Origin: Jaapia argillacea MUCL 33604
Taxonomy: Eukaryota; Basidiomycota; Agaricomycetes; Jaapiales; Jaapiaceae
Direction: 5' to 3'
Length of the DNA: 46,176 nt
NCBI GenBank assembly: GCA_000697665.1
Contig: KL197781.1
Coordinates: 30,356-76,531 of the forward strand
Under the pieces are notes generated by a model. That model saw only the letters and a program-made list of their open reading frames with translations. It made no database searches and was not told the DNA's origin. The first letter of the stretch is position 1; every line of letters starts with the position of its first letter. A program made the translations under genes and the position numbers. Positions 9,507-21,688 of this stretch are shown in pieces.

Positions 9507-12500
9507 ATGTCTCTGTCTTCTTCACCGTCCATTCCACCAGACTCTCCTGATTTTGTCGCCCATTCCGAGCCCTCCATCATAGAGTTCAAGAAAGATGGAG
9601 GAATCTCGAGGATGCGCTCCCATAAAGGCAACATGCCATCACTTCCGCAGACCAAGAAGTGTCCCCATTGCCCAGCCAAGTTTACTCGGACAACTCACTT
9701 GAATCGCCATCTGCGAACTCGTAAGTCGAATTGTTCATAATACGTCTATCAGCCTCCTCAAGAACCTCAGATTCCAATGAGAGAATGCATCGTTGTGATG
9801 TATGTGTTACTCTTCCAGCGAGCAGAACCGTCTATATTGTCTAACTTGTCTTAGACATGTACCGCCCAATTCACTCGAAGCGATCTGCTGACGAGACACA
9901 AAAAGAGCTGCGGGGAGTCGTGAGTTTGCATTCCTCCCCTGTTTCATTCTGCGAACTGCCCTGGCATCTTTCACGTGGCGTTCTTCGCTCGCATGCGCTG
10001 ACGGTTGTTCATCAGGGGTTTCGCCAACCGATCTCGGCGAAAATCATGCCAAGCTTGCGCGGACTCGAAAATCAAATGCGATCTTCAAAGTCCTTGTTCC
10101 AAGTGCAGGTCGCGAAACAGAGAATGCATCTACGTCGGCGTCGCCCCGTCTCTCACATTCTCCAACAAAGAGAGCCATAGTCCAGGGATGGCTCTAGGGA
10201 GTCCTACCGGTAGAGAGTTTTTGATGTCCGGTGTGGGTGGTCCTTCCACCGATCCCTCCAACGTCACTTCTTTCTCACAAGAGTTCTTGACTACGGCGTT
10301 TCCCAACCTTTCTATCCGGGAAAATAAGCTGGAGTCACCCAGTGGACAGATACAGGGGACTATCGCTCGTCGACAATCGGATATCACGCCTCCTGCCCTA
10401 TCTTCCGAGTCACGGTCGCCTCCAAAATTCTTGAATACTTTCCTCTCCAATGTAGAAGGGGGTCATGACACACAAATCGTTACTACTTCCCATTCATCTC
10501 CGCCTGTGACCACAGCTACCCCGAGAGACCCTGGCCTAGCATTTTCAACCGGATCGTCCACGACCTCCTCTCCTACCCCATCTGATCCCTTTGGATCCCC
10601 CATCCATAACCGAAACCAACCTCAGCCAGTGACTGATTTCGCATCACTTTTCTCGAGCGAATTGGACACGCTAGCTCTTCAGGGCCACCTCGATAGTATC
10701 TATTCCAGCGACCTTGAACCATTCCTAAGCAGTTTACTCGCTTCGTCCACGTCGTCGTCTTATCCCTCGCCTCGGGAGCCGTTCCTCGGAACGCCTTCAT
10801 CAGATGACTCAATGATGGTCGACAATGGCTGGCAATGGGGATTCGACGTTCCCGACGGCGGAATGAACTCTGATATCATGGGTCAACAGGCAATGTCCAA
10901 TCAGCCGAGGGAAGCGTTCCCCTTCGCCACGCTACCTGTTGACATTCAACCCTTCATGGCGTCCATTGGTGAAGCTGCATACGATGGGCTGATGAATTCC
11001 ACTCCGCAGTCCATGTCCCCGACACAGCGATACGAGTATCAACAGCCATCATCGTACACTACAAATATATCGCGAGGTCCTGATACTGGTAGCCGTTCTC
11101 CATCAGACATGCCCAACCCATCTCACGTCTCAGTTCCTAATCTGGAGCCTACCCCAGACGAATCTCAGCATTACAGTAAGTTTCCTTCGCTTTGAATGAC
11201 GAGTGAAGGGTTGATCGTTATCGCTCCTTTCAGTGTACCTATTCTTCACTGCGTTCTTGAAACAAATGCCAGTCATGCACATCCATACATGGAACGGGGA
11301 CGGGAAACCTGCCGTCCTCATCAGAGCCATGATGGCTTGCGGCGCGTTGTATGTCAAGACACGCAAAGCTACTCAGTTTGTCGTACACGTACTGGATTCC
11401 TCGCGAGACGTCCTCTGCCGCGAATTTGTGAGTCAGGCCAAGACAGGCGCTTGGCATATCGTGACCTAAACCTCTCGTAGGATAGGAACCCGACGGACCT
11501 AACGGAGCAAATACAACTAATACAAGCAGTTGCGTTGCTCCAAACTATTGGGTTATTCCATCAAAAACCGCATGAGAGAGCAAGTGCGAATATCTGGCAT
11601 GGTATGCTGGTGATGGTGAGCCCGCCGATTCGATGTAAATGTCTGGTTGTTGAATCGCCTTCCTAGCTGATCCGCCGAAGTGGATTGATCGCCAAGAATA
11701 AAGCGTGGAATCCACCGAATATGACGAATCTTGATGCTGCTTGGCGAGAATGGGCGAATCATGAGAGCGCCAAACGGTACGATTCTCGACTTCGTTCCAT
11801 CTTCAGGTATTGACTGGCTTCACCTACAGGGCTTTATTGTTGACGTACCTGCATGATACTTGCCACTCGTTATACTTTGCCATGCGCCCTTCCTTCCTTC
11901 TATCCGAGGTAGATCTGCAGTTGGCCTGTGAAGGTGCTCTGTGGAACGCAAGTACCGCCAATGAGTGGAACCTAGCTTTGCAAGACCCATCGCCATACGG
12001 ATCGATGCACCAGCGTCTAGTAGGCTCGGCGGGAATGTTGGAGGCCCACTCCTCGATTGCCGATATGCGCATACCTGCAACACCTATACCCCTGAATCCT
12101 TGGTCTCACTTCATCATTATCCACACGATTCTCCGCGATCTCTATACCATAGGAATGGAGAATCCCGCTTCTGCACCATCGAACACGCCCAAAGGATCCG
12201 GACAGGTCACTCAAGACGTCTTCGCTCTCCAATACTCCCTGCACAATTGGTTGCAGAGTTGGCTGCAAGGTCCGGAGATGCCCAGACTCGACGAGGGCGA
12301 AGAGCCTATATTCCTGTACAACGCCCTGCCGTTCTACTGGCTTGCCCAAGTTTCAATCCTCGCATACCAGGAGGGTCTTCCACCTTTCAAAGCTGGAGGC
12401 GCGAGTCACTCGAACGTTGAGGTCCGATTCCGGTTGGTGAAACACTGGCTGCGCCACATCCGATGCTTCCTCAGGAGGGGGGAGAAAGCGCCCACACTGT

Positions 12501-12616
12501 TTGTTGACGAGTTGATGAAAGTTCGGTTGCAGACTAGAAACGTTGATACTGATGCGGGAGGCGGCGGAGCAGCGGACGATCAGGATGGCTTGTTGGGTTT
12601 CTTCCCAGAACATTGA
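9507..12616 (+). CDS. Composite zinc-finger regulator: two C2H2-type fingers plus Zn2Cys6 cluster and fungal regulatory domain
   Basis: Eight exons: 9507-9720, 9771-9799 (29 nt), 9855-9919, 10016-11175, 11234-11427, 11481-11615, 11667-11776, 11830-12616; 897 residues. Residues 52-72 form a C2H2 finger (CPHCPAKF...HLNRH, last His completed across an intron). Residues 80-100 form a C2HC-type finger (CDTCTAQF...TRHKKSC). Residues about 114-140 form a Zn2Cys6 cluster with spacing C-x2-C-x6-C-x5-C-x2-C-x6-C. A Ser/Pro-rich linker of roughly 370 residues follows, then a helical region (MYLFFTAFLKQMPVMHIHTW to the end) matching the fungal-specific transcription factor domain. It should be a nuclear DNA-binding regulator; its targets are unknown. 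The second exon joins the two fingers. Confidence 0.9.
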
Positions 12617-15515
12617 TGGTGTAGGTTTCGTCCCGAACTCCCGAATAACGGCTCTGCCGTTACCCATTGTGTAGCACCCATCTGTACGTTTAATCCGGAG
12701 GAGTGATAGACTTGCCGTCATATGTATCCATTTACGACAATTGATTGGTTTCCTGGCAGTGTTTCGTAACGATCCAGTGTAGCATCGCGGGATTGTCGGA
12801 AAAGGATACCATCCCACGTTCCGATGGTCCGGTTCAAATGTAGGGCGTCGAACAACTGATGGAAGGCGCTGATACCAACATCAGCGAGCGCAGATCATAG
12901 ACCGGGTGATGCCTCGCAGCGAAATTGACTTGAGAGTCCGGACGGATTGAATTAGATATGATCCCTGCTGTGATGAAGGATACCGCCGGCGACTGGTCAA
13001 AGCCGCAGAGTCCCACACAGCCAGCGAGCTTGAATAAGTGTCTGATTCGTTGCGTGACGAAATCCATCAGGAGGAAAAAGAACAACAGTCTGGGAAGCAC
13101 CACGGGTTGAAACCAAAAACCAAAATTTGATAGACGACCTGGAAGAGACGTTGAAGCAAACGACGGAACAAGAGGACGACGAGACAAATTTTGAGTATCC
13201 TGAACTTGAGAGGAGAGGGGAGCTGAGCATCCAGGTGTCGTCAGTCACGGGAACTAGTGCAAAAGTTCCTGGGCTTGCATGATGAGCGGCCTGAAAAGTG
13301 AAAATACATGGACTTGGTGTCGATGGAAGCGGGATACTGGCGGTCAGGACTTTAGTAGACGATGGTGCATCCATGGCTTGCGCAATATGATCGTCGATTT
13401 GTTGGATATTTTGCGGAGGTGTTGAAGTCGTCCGAGAAGCGGGTAGTAGCAACCAAGTATATTGAAAAAGCCCAAGGACTGGCAAAGAGCCAACAACGCC
13501 AGGGTATGGGATCGAGAAGCGCTTGCAACTCCGCCTTTGTGATGATGTTCAGGGCCGATGCGAAGCTCGACCTTGTGATAGACATGGTGAGGGCGTAGCT
13601 GGAGTGGAGGTGGCAGGGAAAAGCCCTTCACAACGGAAGGTGGAGGCCAAACAGAGGTGTGCCGTTCGTCGATACCCCCCAATGCGCTTCGTTCAATCGA
13701 GGCGCGATGTCGTGATGAGGCCGACAATGGCGGTGTCTCGTGAGTGATTCGAGCAGCGCCGCCGTTGGACAGTTGAGTGACAGAAGAACGGAGGGAAAGA
13801 ACGAAAGGCAATTCCTGTGGTAGTAGAAGCCGTCAGGTAGATGTTTCGGAATCGATGTGGGTCGGCTAGATAGCGAGGAACACGAGGAACGATATCTCTT
13901 GTCGAATTCGTATCGCATAAAAATCAAGAAACCGGCTCGATTGATGGGTCTCTAGTATTTGCTTTTGGCGGCCCTACCATGATCTTATGGGGATCAAGAA
14001 TTGATTAGAAGTCGAGAGAGGAATGTGGTGTGAGGTCACACACAAGCGAAGATGGAATAACAGGATTTAAACTGGTTTGAAGGTCATCGGACCCATGGGT
14101 ACTCCGGTACAGGACCTTGGGCACGCCCACGATGAGATGGGAGCCCCAGGAACTCGTTGATGGAGAGTAAAATCTGCACAAAATTCTGTCACGGAAACGT
14201 CAGACAGATGTTAATCCCCGACATTCTGTTCCGAAACGAGGTATTTGGTGCCGTTTCAGGGCGCTCAAGAGTTTTCTGTTAGCAAATCTCTGATATATAA
14301 GGGATAGGTAGGTGCTTGCCAGTGGGGTGGATGGCAGGGTACTATCATGGGGTCCATGACCGTCAACAGCCATGTGAGCCGTGGGGGCTCCGTCACTATT
14401 CTCGGACCACTTTTTGCAGACGGATGTGGTACGGGTGAGAGACAAGATTAAGGCTTATGGTGGGTCAGACCATCGATGAACAGGCTTCAGCAATCTGCAA
14501 AGCAGTTCGTTTCACCTCGGGAGTTCAATCTTTCTTGTCAAACATGATAAATTAACTTCTGGCGCAGTGAAAGATTGAGAGATTACACTTGCATTCAAAG
14601 ACTATAGCAAAACGGGTTCGCTGTCATGCCAGCAGTAAACGGAAGGCCGGTTCGCCGTAACCCGACATGTTCACGCGTTATGCAAAAATGTCATGGCAAA
14701 CGAGGTTCTAGCTTCAGAACATATCTCTCGTCAGGCTTCCGGACATGGGAGTCACCCATATACAAGGGAAATTGGGATGCAATGGAATCCTTCTGCATAG
14801 ATACAGAGAACGTGACTGAACGGTACGGATGGGTATAAATCGGCCATGGCGATGCGTATGGACGCTCCGTACCCTACATAATGGTCAAATAATTGGAAAG
14901 GATAAATTCAGAGGCTCATACCTGGCGGTTTCCTCGGGTTTATTGGTCGGGAGGAACAGTGGTGCACAGTGCTTCTGTGCCCGTGCGAGGCAGCGACCCA
15001 CTCTCTCGACCGATCAAGCTAGAATCCCCATTTAACCGAACTATCGACGCCCCCGAGCCTATCTGGCTCATAAGTTATTAACAGCTTGATGGCCTGAGCT
15101 TGGAACTGCAGAAAACTTCGGCGGTCGCAAGATGGTCGTTGTGCCTGTGGTGTAGGATGAGGACTTGATTTTTCTTGGTTTTCTACTTTGGTTCCCACGT
15201 GGCTGTTTCCTCTTCACATCTCCTTCACTCTGAACGTGATCATGATGCTTGAGATTCACCCTTCAGCGTTTAGTTCTACTTTGAGACAGACCCTCGACAG
15301 ACGCTCGGTTTCCTGACCCTCAACCCTCGGTATGTTCTCTCGCCGTACTCTGCTGGAATTCATCAGGATTCAGGACTCTTGGGTGACGTATTTTCTGTTG
15401 GAAAGTGATATGTACCGCCAGAATACGATTTCTACCTTCTTACCATTCCCGATCTCCACTCTCGGGCATCAATAGCTGATTTTCCAACACCTTTCTTTGC
15501 AGCCCTGACTTGAGC
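12617..15515. other. Gene-poor stretch, no supported gene
   Basis: About 2.9 kb. Overlapping minus-strand frames at 12834-13187, 12997-13485 and 13344-13811 are long enough to notice. Their translations are Ser/Pro/His-rich with no family I know, and no splice model joins them cleanly. Plus-strand frames at 13362-13747 and 14626-15081 are similarly featureless. The last part is the promoter and leader of the first MYND gene: a likely 5'-UTR intron runs from GTATGT at 15330 to AG at 15502. Confidence 0.5.
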
Positions 15516-16325
15516 ATGTCAGAATCGCACACCGAAGATCACCGCCACGGCGTTGATGAAAATGGAGTCCCAACTTGTGCTTGCGCCATACCAGAAGCAC
15601 CGCGCGCCCGTCACCCCGAGTCCAATCCCAAGCAAACTGCTAGGAAAGGCTTGACTCAATGTCAACATTGCTACAAATCGCAAGGTGGAGGTGTAAATCT
15701 GAAAAAGTGCGGCGCCTGTGGCATGGCGATGTATTGCGTATGTGGTCTTTTCTGCGAGATCGATTTCCTATCTCACCCTACCTCCCCAACTTTCGAATCG
15801 CAGAGCCCAGAATGCCAAAAGAAGGCATGGCCCTCTCACAAGGTTAAATGCAAACTCAACCAGCGTAGCAGTACAACCGTCGCGTACTCTGACATCAAAC
15901 TCCTACGTGCTTTCACTGCCAAACACCGACCCAGTCTCGCGTCATATGGTCTCAGGGCCCTCGATCTTGTTTTAGATCCCACTCGCTGCCTCCGTGACGT
16001 CCTCCTTATCAACCTCGCCAACCGTCCAGACTCCGCTCGCAGCGAAACATCCTTCTACGCTCTTTCTGCCGAGATCGTACCACTCGAGTTCTTCGAGTCA
16101 AACACGGAAGAAATGAGAGGTCAGTTGGTTCAGCTGAACGAAGAGCAGAAGAAGTTGGGGATGACTGGCTCATTCTTCGTCGTCCTCCGTTGCGACGGTG
16201 GTGACAAGTTCATTAGCAACATCGCTCCCGTGACCTTTGAAAGGGCTTCACTTCGCGGGCTGCGGCCTGGTATGCCCTGGAAAGCCGAGTTGATGAGGAA
16301 GTTGAATGAGGGCATTATCATGTAG
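15516..16325 (+). CDS. MYND-finger protein, copy 1
   Basis: Two exons, 15516-15737 and 15804-16325; 247 residues. A MYND zinc finger (about residues 49-90) is assembled across the intron: CQHC, then KKCGACGMAMYC, then SPECQKKAWPSHKVKC. MYND fingers usually bind proline-rich peptides of partner proteins. The C-terminal ~160 residues are the conserved, unnamed region common in Agaricomycete MYND proteins (for example SFYALSAEIVPLEFF and GMPWKAELMRKLNEG). The start is the ATG at 15516, just after a likely 5'-UTR intron. The 66-nt intron is a multiple of three without an in-frame stop, so its retention would insert 22 residues into the finger. A close paralogue follows 0.5 kb downstream in the same direction. 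Confidence 0.88.
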   Translation: MSESHTEDHRHGVDENGVPTCACAIPEAPRARHPESNPKQTARKGLTQCQHCYKSQGGGVNLKKCGACGMAMYCVCGLFCEIDFLSHPTSPTFESQSPECQKKAWPSHKVKCKLNQRSSTTVAYSDIKLLRAFTAKHRPSLASYGLRALDLVLDPTRCLRDVLLINLANRPDSARSETSFYALSAEIVPLEFFESNTEEMRGQLVQLNEEQKKLGMTGSFFVVLRCDGGDKFISNIAPVTFERASLRGLRPGMPWKAELMRKLNEGIIM

Positions 16326-16839
16326 GCGCCTCCATGAGGGCTATGTCTGTTCATAAACCGATCTTGTGGAAAACTCAGGTGGAAGCTTCGTGTACAGCAA
16401 ATTATCATACAGCTACTTTGGCTAAGCGCTCACGCTGGCGGCGTGAAGCTTTGGAGCTTGAAGCGAAACTTGGGCCTTGCAATCACGTGGCCATCTAAGA
16501 CATTGACCACCATGAGGCTTTATACTTCGTTCATTGTTCTGATTCCAACGCTCACCATCGTTTACTCTCTCCATCCCGTTGAAATTGGATTACAGCCAGC
16601 TTGTGTTTTACTACTATCCACCAGGTGTGTTTCTATCTTCAAGGCTCAGTATCGATCTTGGTCAGGATCTTGCGGAGGGATAGACGGTTCATCACGACTT
16701 CGTATCCATGCAGATGTCGTTCTTTGTTGAATCAGAGAGGCTGAATGTCATCTCCGTACCCTACCAGACACCCCTCCTTCATCAGCCTCCATCCCGATAA
16801 CTAATCAGTCCTGCTTTCTCCTTCCAGTTCTCCCTTCAG
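16326..16839. other. Spacer between MYND paralogues
   Basis: The 3' flank of copy 1 and promoter/leader of copy 2. A possible 5'-UTR intron runs from GTGTGT at 16624 to AG at 16827, mirroring the leader intron of copy 1. No gene is seen. Confidence 0.55.
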
Positions 16840-17632
16840 ATGCCACACAACCACAGCCACAGCCACGGTGCTGATGGAAAGGAACTTCCGCCCTGTACTT
16901 GCGGCATACCAGATGCCCCGAGAAACCGACATCCCGAGTCGGATCCCAAGGAAACTATGCGGAAAGGACTAACGCAATGTCAATATTGCTACATATCTCA
17001 AGGAGGAGGCATCAGTCTCAAGAAATGCGGAGCCTGTCGCACCGCAATTTACTGCGTATGTCGTTCCAGTTGTGTCCCTTAATCCCTCCCACTCACTTTC
17101 TGAATCACAGAGCCCCGAATGCCAAAAGAAGGCATGGCCGTCTCACAAAGTCCAGTGTAAACTGAACCAGCGCACCAACTCTTCGGTTGCGTACTCGGAC
17201 ATCAAGCTCCTCCGCGCATTCACCTCTAAACATCGACCGAGCCTCGCGGAATATGGCATCAGAGCGCTAGATCTCGTCTCAGATCCCACTCGTTGCCTAC
17301 GCGACGTCCTACTCGTCAACCTCGCAAACCGTCCCGAATCCGGTCGAAGCGAAACCTCCTTCTACGCACTTTCTGTACAGGTAGTACCTCTGGAGTTCTT
17401 TCACGGTAATGCCGAAGAGATGAGAGGTCAGCTGCTTCAGCTGAATGAACAACAGAAGAGGATCGGCATGACCGGTTCATTCTTCGTTGTCCTCGCCTGT
17501 ATTGCGGGAGGTGAATGCGTCTCGAACATCGCTCCCGTAGGGTTCGATAAGTCGTCACTTTTTGGACTCAAGCGTGGGATGCCTTGGAAAGACGAGTTGA
17601 TGAGGAAGCTGAATGAAGGCATCGTCACGTAA
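16840..17632 (+). CDS. MYND-finger protein, copy 2 (tandem paralogue)
   Basis: Two exons, 16840-17055 and 17111-17632; 245 residues. It is collinear with copy 1: the intron sits at the same codon (after the YC of the finger), and the second exon is the same length in both genes (522 nt). The finger reads CQYC, KKCGACRTAIYC, SPECQKKAWPSHKVQC. The N-terminus is richer in His (HNHSHSHG), which might bind metal, though that is speculative. The 55-nt intron here is not a multiple of three, so retention would shift the frame, unlike copy 1. The arrangement points to a recent tandem duplication; function is otherwise unknown. Confidence 0.88.
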
Positions 17633-18009
17633 AATCATGTATTTTGGATGTTATGAAGGAGTTTAAAGGAGGATTGATTGCGTTGAAGAGCAAGTACAGC
17701 ATGCGTGATGATCGGAGAAGAAACAGGATCTCGACATGAATATGAGCGACAAGGAATGACGACGACGACAACAACAACAACAGAAACACGCTACTCGTAC
17801 ACACAACATAACCCCTCGACGGCGCACACGGCAGAAGAACAAGACAACAACAAGCGATAAAGAAAATAATAGCCGAGGAAAGTGCTGGTAAAACAAGACA
17901 ACAGAGACAAAGGAACACAATGAAAACCCGGAGAATAATGCTTAATGTCCACACAATAAGAGACGGATGACAAAAAGGACACCCCTACCACCACCAAACG
18001 GAGAATATG
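17633..18009. other. Convergent intergenic with simple repeat
   Basis: The region lies between the stops of the second MYND gene (+) and the ankyrin gene (-). It contains a short trinucleotide tract, (GAC)n then (AAC)n, at about 17758-17783. It otherwise looks like opposing 3' UTRs. Confidence 0.65.
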
Positions 18010-21000
18010 TTATGATTTCCCCTTCAAACTCTGCACAAAACTCTTCAGCCCGCCGAACCTCTTGCCCAGGTGGCCTTGGGATTTAACCGAACCAGGCGAT
18101 CCATCCAACAATGCACCCGCCGTCGTGACACCGGTAAAGCCCATCCTCGCCAACTTGTTGGCACTCGCGATACTCTTATCCCTCCTGCTCTTTACCGTCC
18201 CAGTTCCAGGGAGCAAGTCATTGTAAGTGTCACTCAAGGGTGCAGTAGAGACACGCGAGAGAGGAGCGCCAGTAAGACTCGTAGACGAGGAATTGTGGAT
18301 GCTGAAGCGATCAGGCTCAGGATCCGGTGTACGAGAACGCATTGGTAGAAGCGTGAAGGCTGCTGGGGCGAGCGGAACCGAGGCGGAATGGTGATGATGA
18401 TGATGACTTTCAGCGAGGTGACTCGGCTCTATCGGAGTGGCTGCGGTCTCTATGATCTTGATACTGGGTGCTGGTCCACCAACATCCACCGTCTCCCTGT
18501 CTTCCCCACCCTCTTCGTCAACTTGTATGTGAGACGGAACGTGTACCGACATCGATCGAGACACAGTTTGCCCCGTGGGTCGAAGGTCCGAACCATAAGG
18601 ATTGCCGCTCGACGTCTCAGTACCTTCGCTGGTATGAGGTCTCTTCATCTTCTTCACTCGAGGAGAACCACCCCGTGCGGACGACTTCCAAGGTCGAGAC
18701 GCAGCTCTCACTCTGGCGGTGGTAGGAGTGTCGTTTTCCGAGAATACAGGAGACCTAGCAGCCTTCCTCTCTTCCTCCTCCTTGAACTGCCGCTCAATCG
18801 CCAAACTCTGACCATACGCAGCCAATCGCGCAGAAAGCGCAGTCCGTCCTGACCCTATACCCTCACCATCAGCCCCCAACTTGTCCATATCAAGAATCGA
18901 CTTCTGCGCTTGAAGGACGAGCGCCTCGGCTTGGGCATGGGATGATATCGATCGGACGTCAATTCCAAGCGGCGCGTGCTGAGGCCTCCGTACACCAAAC
19001 TCGTAGTCGTCCAAAGCAACATCGAAAGTCGCATTCTTAATATCAGGACCCAACGAAATGAAGTCATCGCCATCGATAGTCGAAGCCGACGAGGGCAAAA
19101 CCGGATACGATATCGCAGGTGTCGTGATACCCCCACTTCCACTCCCACTGGTGCTCCCAGGACTGAGCGGAGGATACCCACTCCCATCCGTACTCACACT
19201 ACTAACAGAATCACCCCTCAACCTATTCGCATCACCACCATTCCGCACTTGCAAACTATCTTGTCTCTGCGGACCTGAAGGGTCGAGATCAACAACGTCG
19301 ATAGGCGGAGGTCGCTTGATACTGAACGGGAATTCAGCGTTGGTTGAGAACCCGTCCATCGGTGAGATGGTTGGCGAGAAGGAAGACACAGATGAGGCGA
19401 TAGATTGTCCCCTTGGTCTGAACTTCTCCATCTTGATCTCGTCGACACGCGACTTGAGCTGCAGAGTATCTTCATCTTCATCTTCCCGAACGATACCACC
19501 ACCACCATACTCTTCCTCCTCCTCACAAATCCCACCATCATGTTGGTTCACAAACTCCACAATCATGGGCGGCGCACTTGTAGGCTCCGCCTCACCACTT
19601 TCATACTCCCCATCCATACCCCCACTCTTAAATGATCCAACACTATTACACCCCCTCAACGTAATCCCTCTCCTCGCAGGACTCGGACTACCATGTCCGC
19701 GAATCTTCAAAGGCCTAGGACTAGTCGTCCTCCTCGTCTTCACACCGCCAGACGAAGGGTTCGAGTTCGACACTCCCGAACTAGCAGAATCGAACCTCAA
19801 CGACCTCGCACTCCCACTAGCGCCATTCCCACTTTGAGATTGTGAGGATGAACTCCGATGATGGCCCTTAAGGATTCCAGGACCGGGTCGCGAGGGTGGC
19901 GTGCCAGTACTAACTCCATGTCCACTATCAGACCCATTGGCAGTCGTACTCGCCCCCGAACCAGACCGTGCTCTTAAATGCGCGTCTTTCAATTCGGCAG
20001 CTTGGGGAAGAGCCGGCATGGGTCGATTTCTACCATACCCATATCCCGGTTCACTGCCCAATCTCGATCGGTACCATTGAGCAGAGCCTGTATTCGCAGG
20101 TGACGAATCAACAGGACTCGGTGGGTTATCCGAATGTGACTTTAGCAGCGGTGGCGACGTAGCAAGATGCGAAGAATTGGATGGGTGTAATATCGACGAG
20201 GATGAAGGCGAGGGAGAAGCATCGGGGATATTGATCGAAGGCGAAGGCGATGAATCTGCGGGTGTGGCGCTACTCGAGGGAGAATCACCATTCGATTTCT
20301 TGAATATATTCAACAATGAATATTTGGGAGTTAACTTTCGTCTCGAGTTTGATGGGCTTTGATCTGCTCCATTTCCCGCAGACCTCGGCCTGCGATAACC
20401 CGACTTGGATGAAGATGTAGAAATCTTGCGACTTCCACGACTGGATGGTTCTGAATCGAAGATATAAGGCAAGGAAGGTCGGCGGGGCATATCGAGTGGA
20501 TCGAGGGTGGAGGGAGCGGCCAACTCGAACGTATATTCTCTATGGGCGTGTATGCTAGGCGAAGGTGGCACATCTTCTTCCACTCCCAGTGCATTGGGTC
20601 CGATCGTAGCAGAACTGGATGTCGAATTCGAAGCTTGATGCGAAGTTGAAGCCGAACTGGACGCCGAGTTACCCAAAGACGTGGTCGACTTGATCGTCGA
20701 GAGCGCGTTCTCGATAGACCTCTTCATCCGAATCTTCTTCCTTATACAAATATCCCCATCACTTGTGCCCGTACTTCCTTGTCTCTCCCTAAACCTCCCC
20801 CTCTCCTCATTCCCACCCAAAAAAACACTAGCTCCACTACTCCCAACCTGCTCCTCCCTCTCCCACAAATCCCTATCTTTATTAATCTTCCAATCCCTCA
20901 ACAACTCTGCCGCAGGGGTGAATCCGTTCTGTTGCGCGAGCATTTCAGGTGTGACACCATGCTTGTCTGGACGGTCTGGATGGGCACCATGTTGGAGGAG

Positions 21001-21688
21001 GTGGAGAACGATGGAGGTGTGGCCGTTTGCGGCGGCGAAGTGGAGGGGTGTGGAGCCTGAAGTTCCGACTATGGGTTGAGAGGAGGAAGTACGACCTTTG
21101 TCATTGGAATATCGTCGAGGTAATCTGAAAGGTGGAAGCGAAGAAGTTAGTTTGAGATGATCAAACAGAAAGGGGTATCAGGTGGCGGAAGAGGTTCAGC
21201 CACATTGATAGGTCCGAAATCAATAAAACGCCCAACCATAACCCGTGGGTTCACAAGGTCGGTCATCAACGATGGATGAAACCAAGACACATCATCGAAA
21301 GGGCGATCATACAACCGGACCTTGGTATGAAACGGATCAACATAAGTGAAACAAAGGAGACTAACCTCGGAGCGTTAACATCAGCACCATTCTCAATCAA
21401 CAACTTTACAACCAATTCATTACCGCCCGAACACGCCGCATGTAACGGCAAGACCCCATCGAGGACAGAATTGACGGGTTGGCCATGAGAAAGGGCGTAC
21501 TTGACGAGACCAATGTTCCCAGTGGCAGCCGCTTGGTGCAATCCGAGGTGAGGGACTATTTCCGCACAAAGGATCAATAAGATCCTGCCACATCGAAATA
21601 AATCCGAAGAGGAAAAGAAAAGGAACGTACATTCTGTGGTGACATTATACTTTGCCTCTGCCTTCTGAGTCCTAGAAGGCCCTGGCAT
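18010..21688 (-). CDS. Ankyrin-repeat protein with long disordered tail
   Basis: Three exons on the minus strand: 21688-21631, 21555-21366, 21124-18010; 1120 residues. Three or four ankyrin repeats occupy about residues 23-165 (LHQAAATGNIGLVKYAL; LPLHAACSGGNELVVKLL; TPLHFAAANGHTSIVLHLL; then a degenerate TPEMLAQQNG). A Ser-rich insertion lies between the second and third, where the second intron falls. The remaining ~950 residues are low-complexity Ser/Pro/Gly with basic patches, acidic runs (EEEEEYGGGG) and a six-histidine run near residue 990. The last ~60 residues are again conserved-looking (KLARMGFTGVTTAGALLDGSPGSVKS split by a basic end, LGKRFGGLKSFVQSLKGKS). A scaffold or adaptor role is the natural guess, but no family name can be given. 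The start follows from ATG plus two in-frame splice joins into the ankyrin block. Confidence 0.82.

Noticed and set aside
19058-19837. 259-codon plus-strand frame over the ankyrin gene
   Set aside because: It is a shadow of the low-complexity ankyrin tail on the opposite strand.
18010-20943. Ankyrin gene starting at the ATG at 20943
   Set aside because: Two further in-frame exons upstream add complete ankyrin repeats and a better start at 21688.
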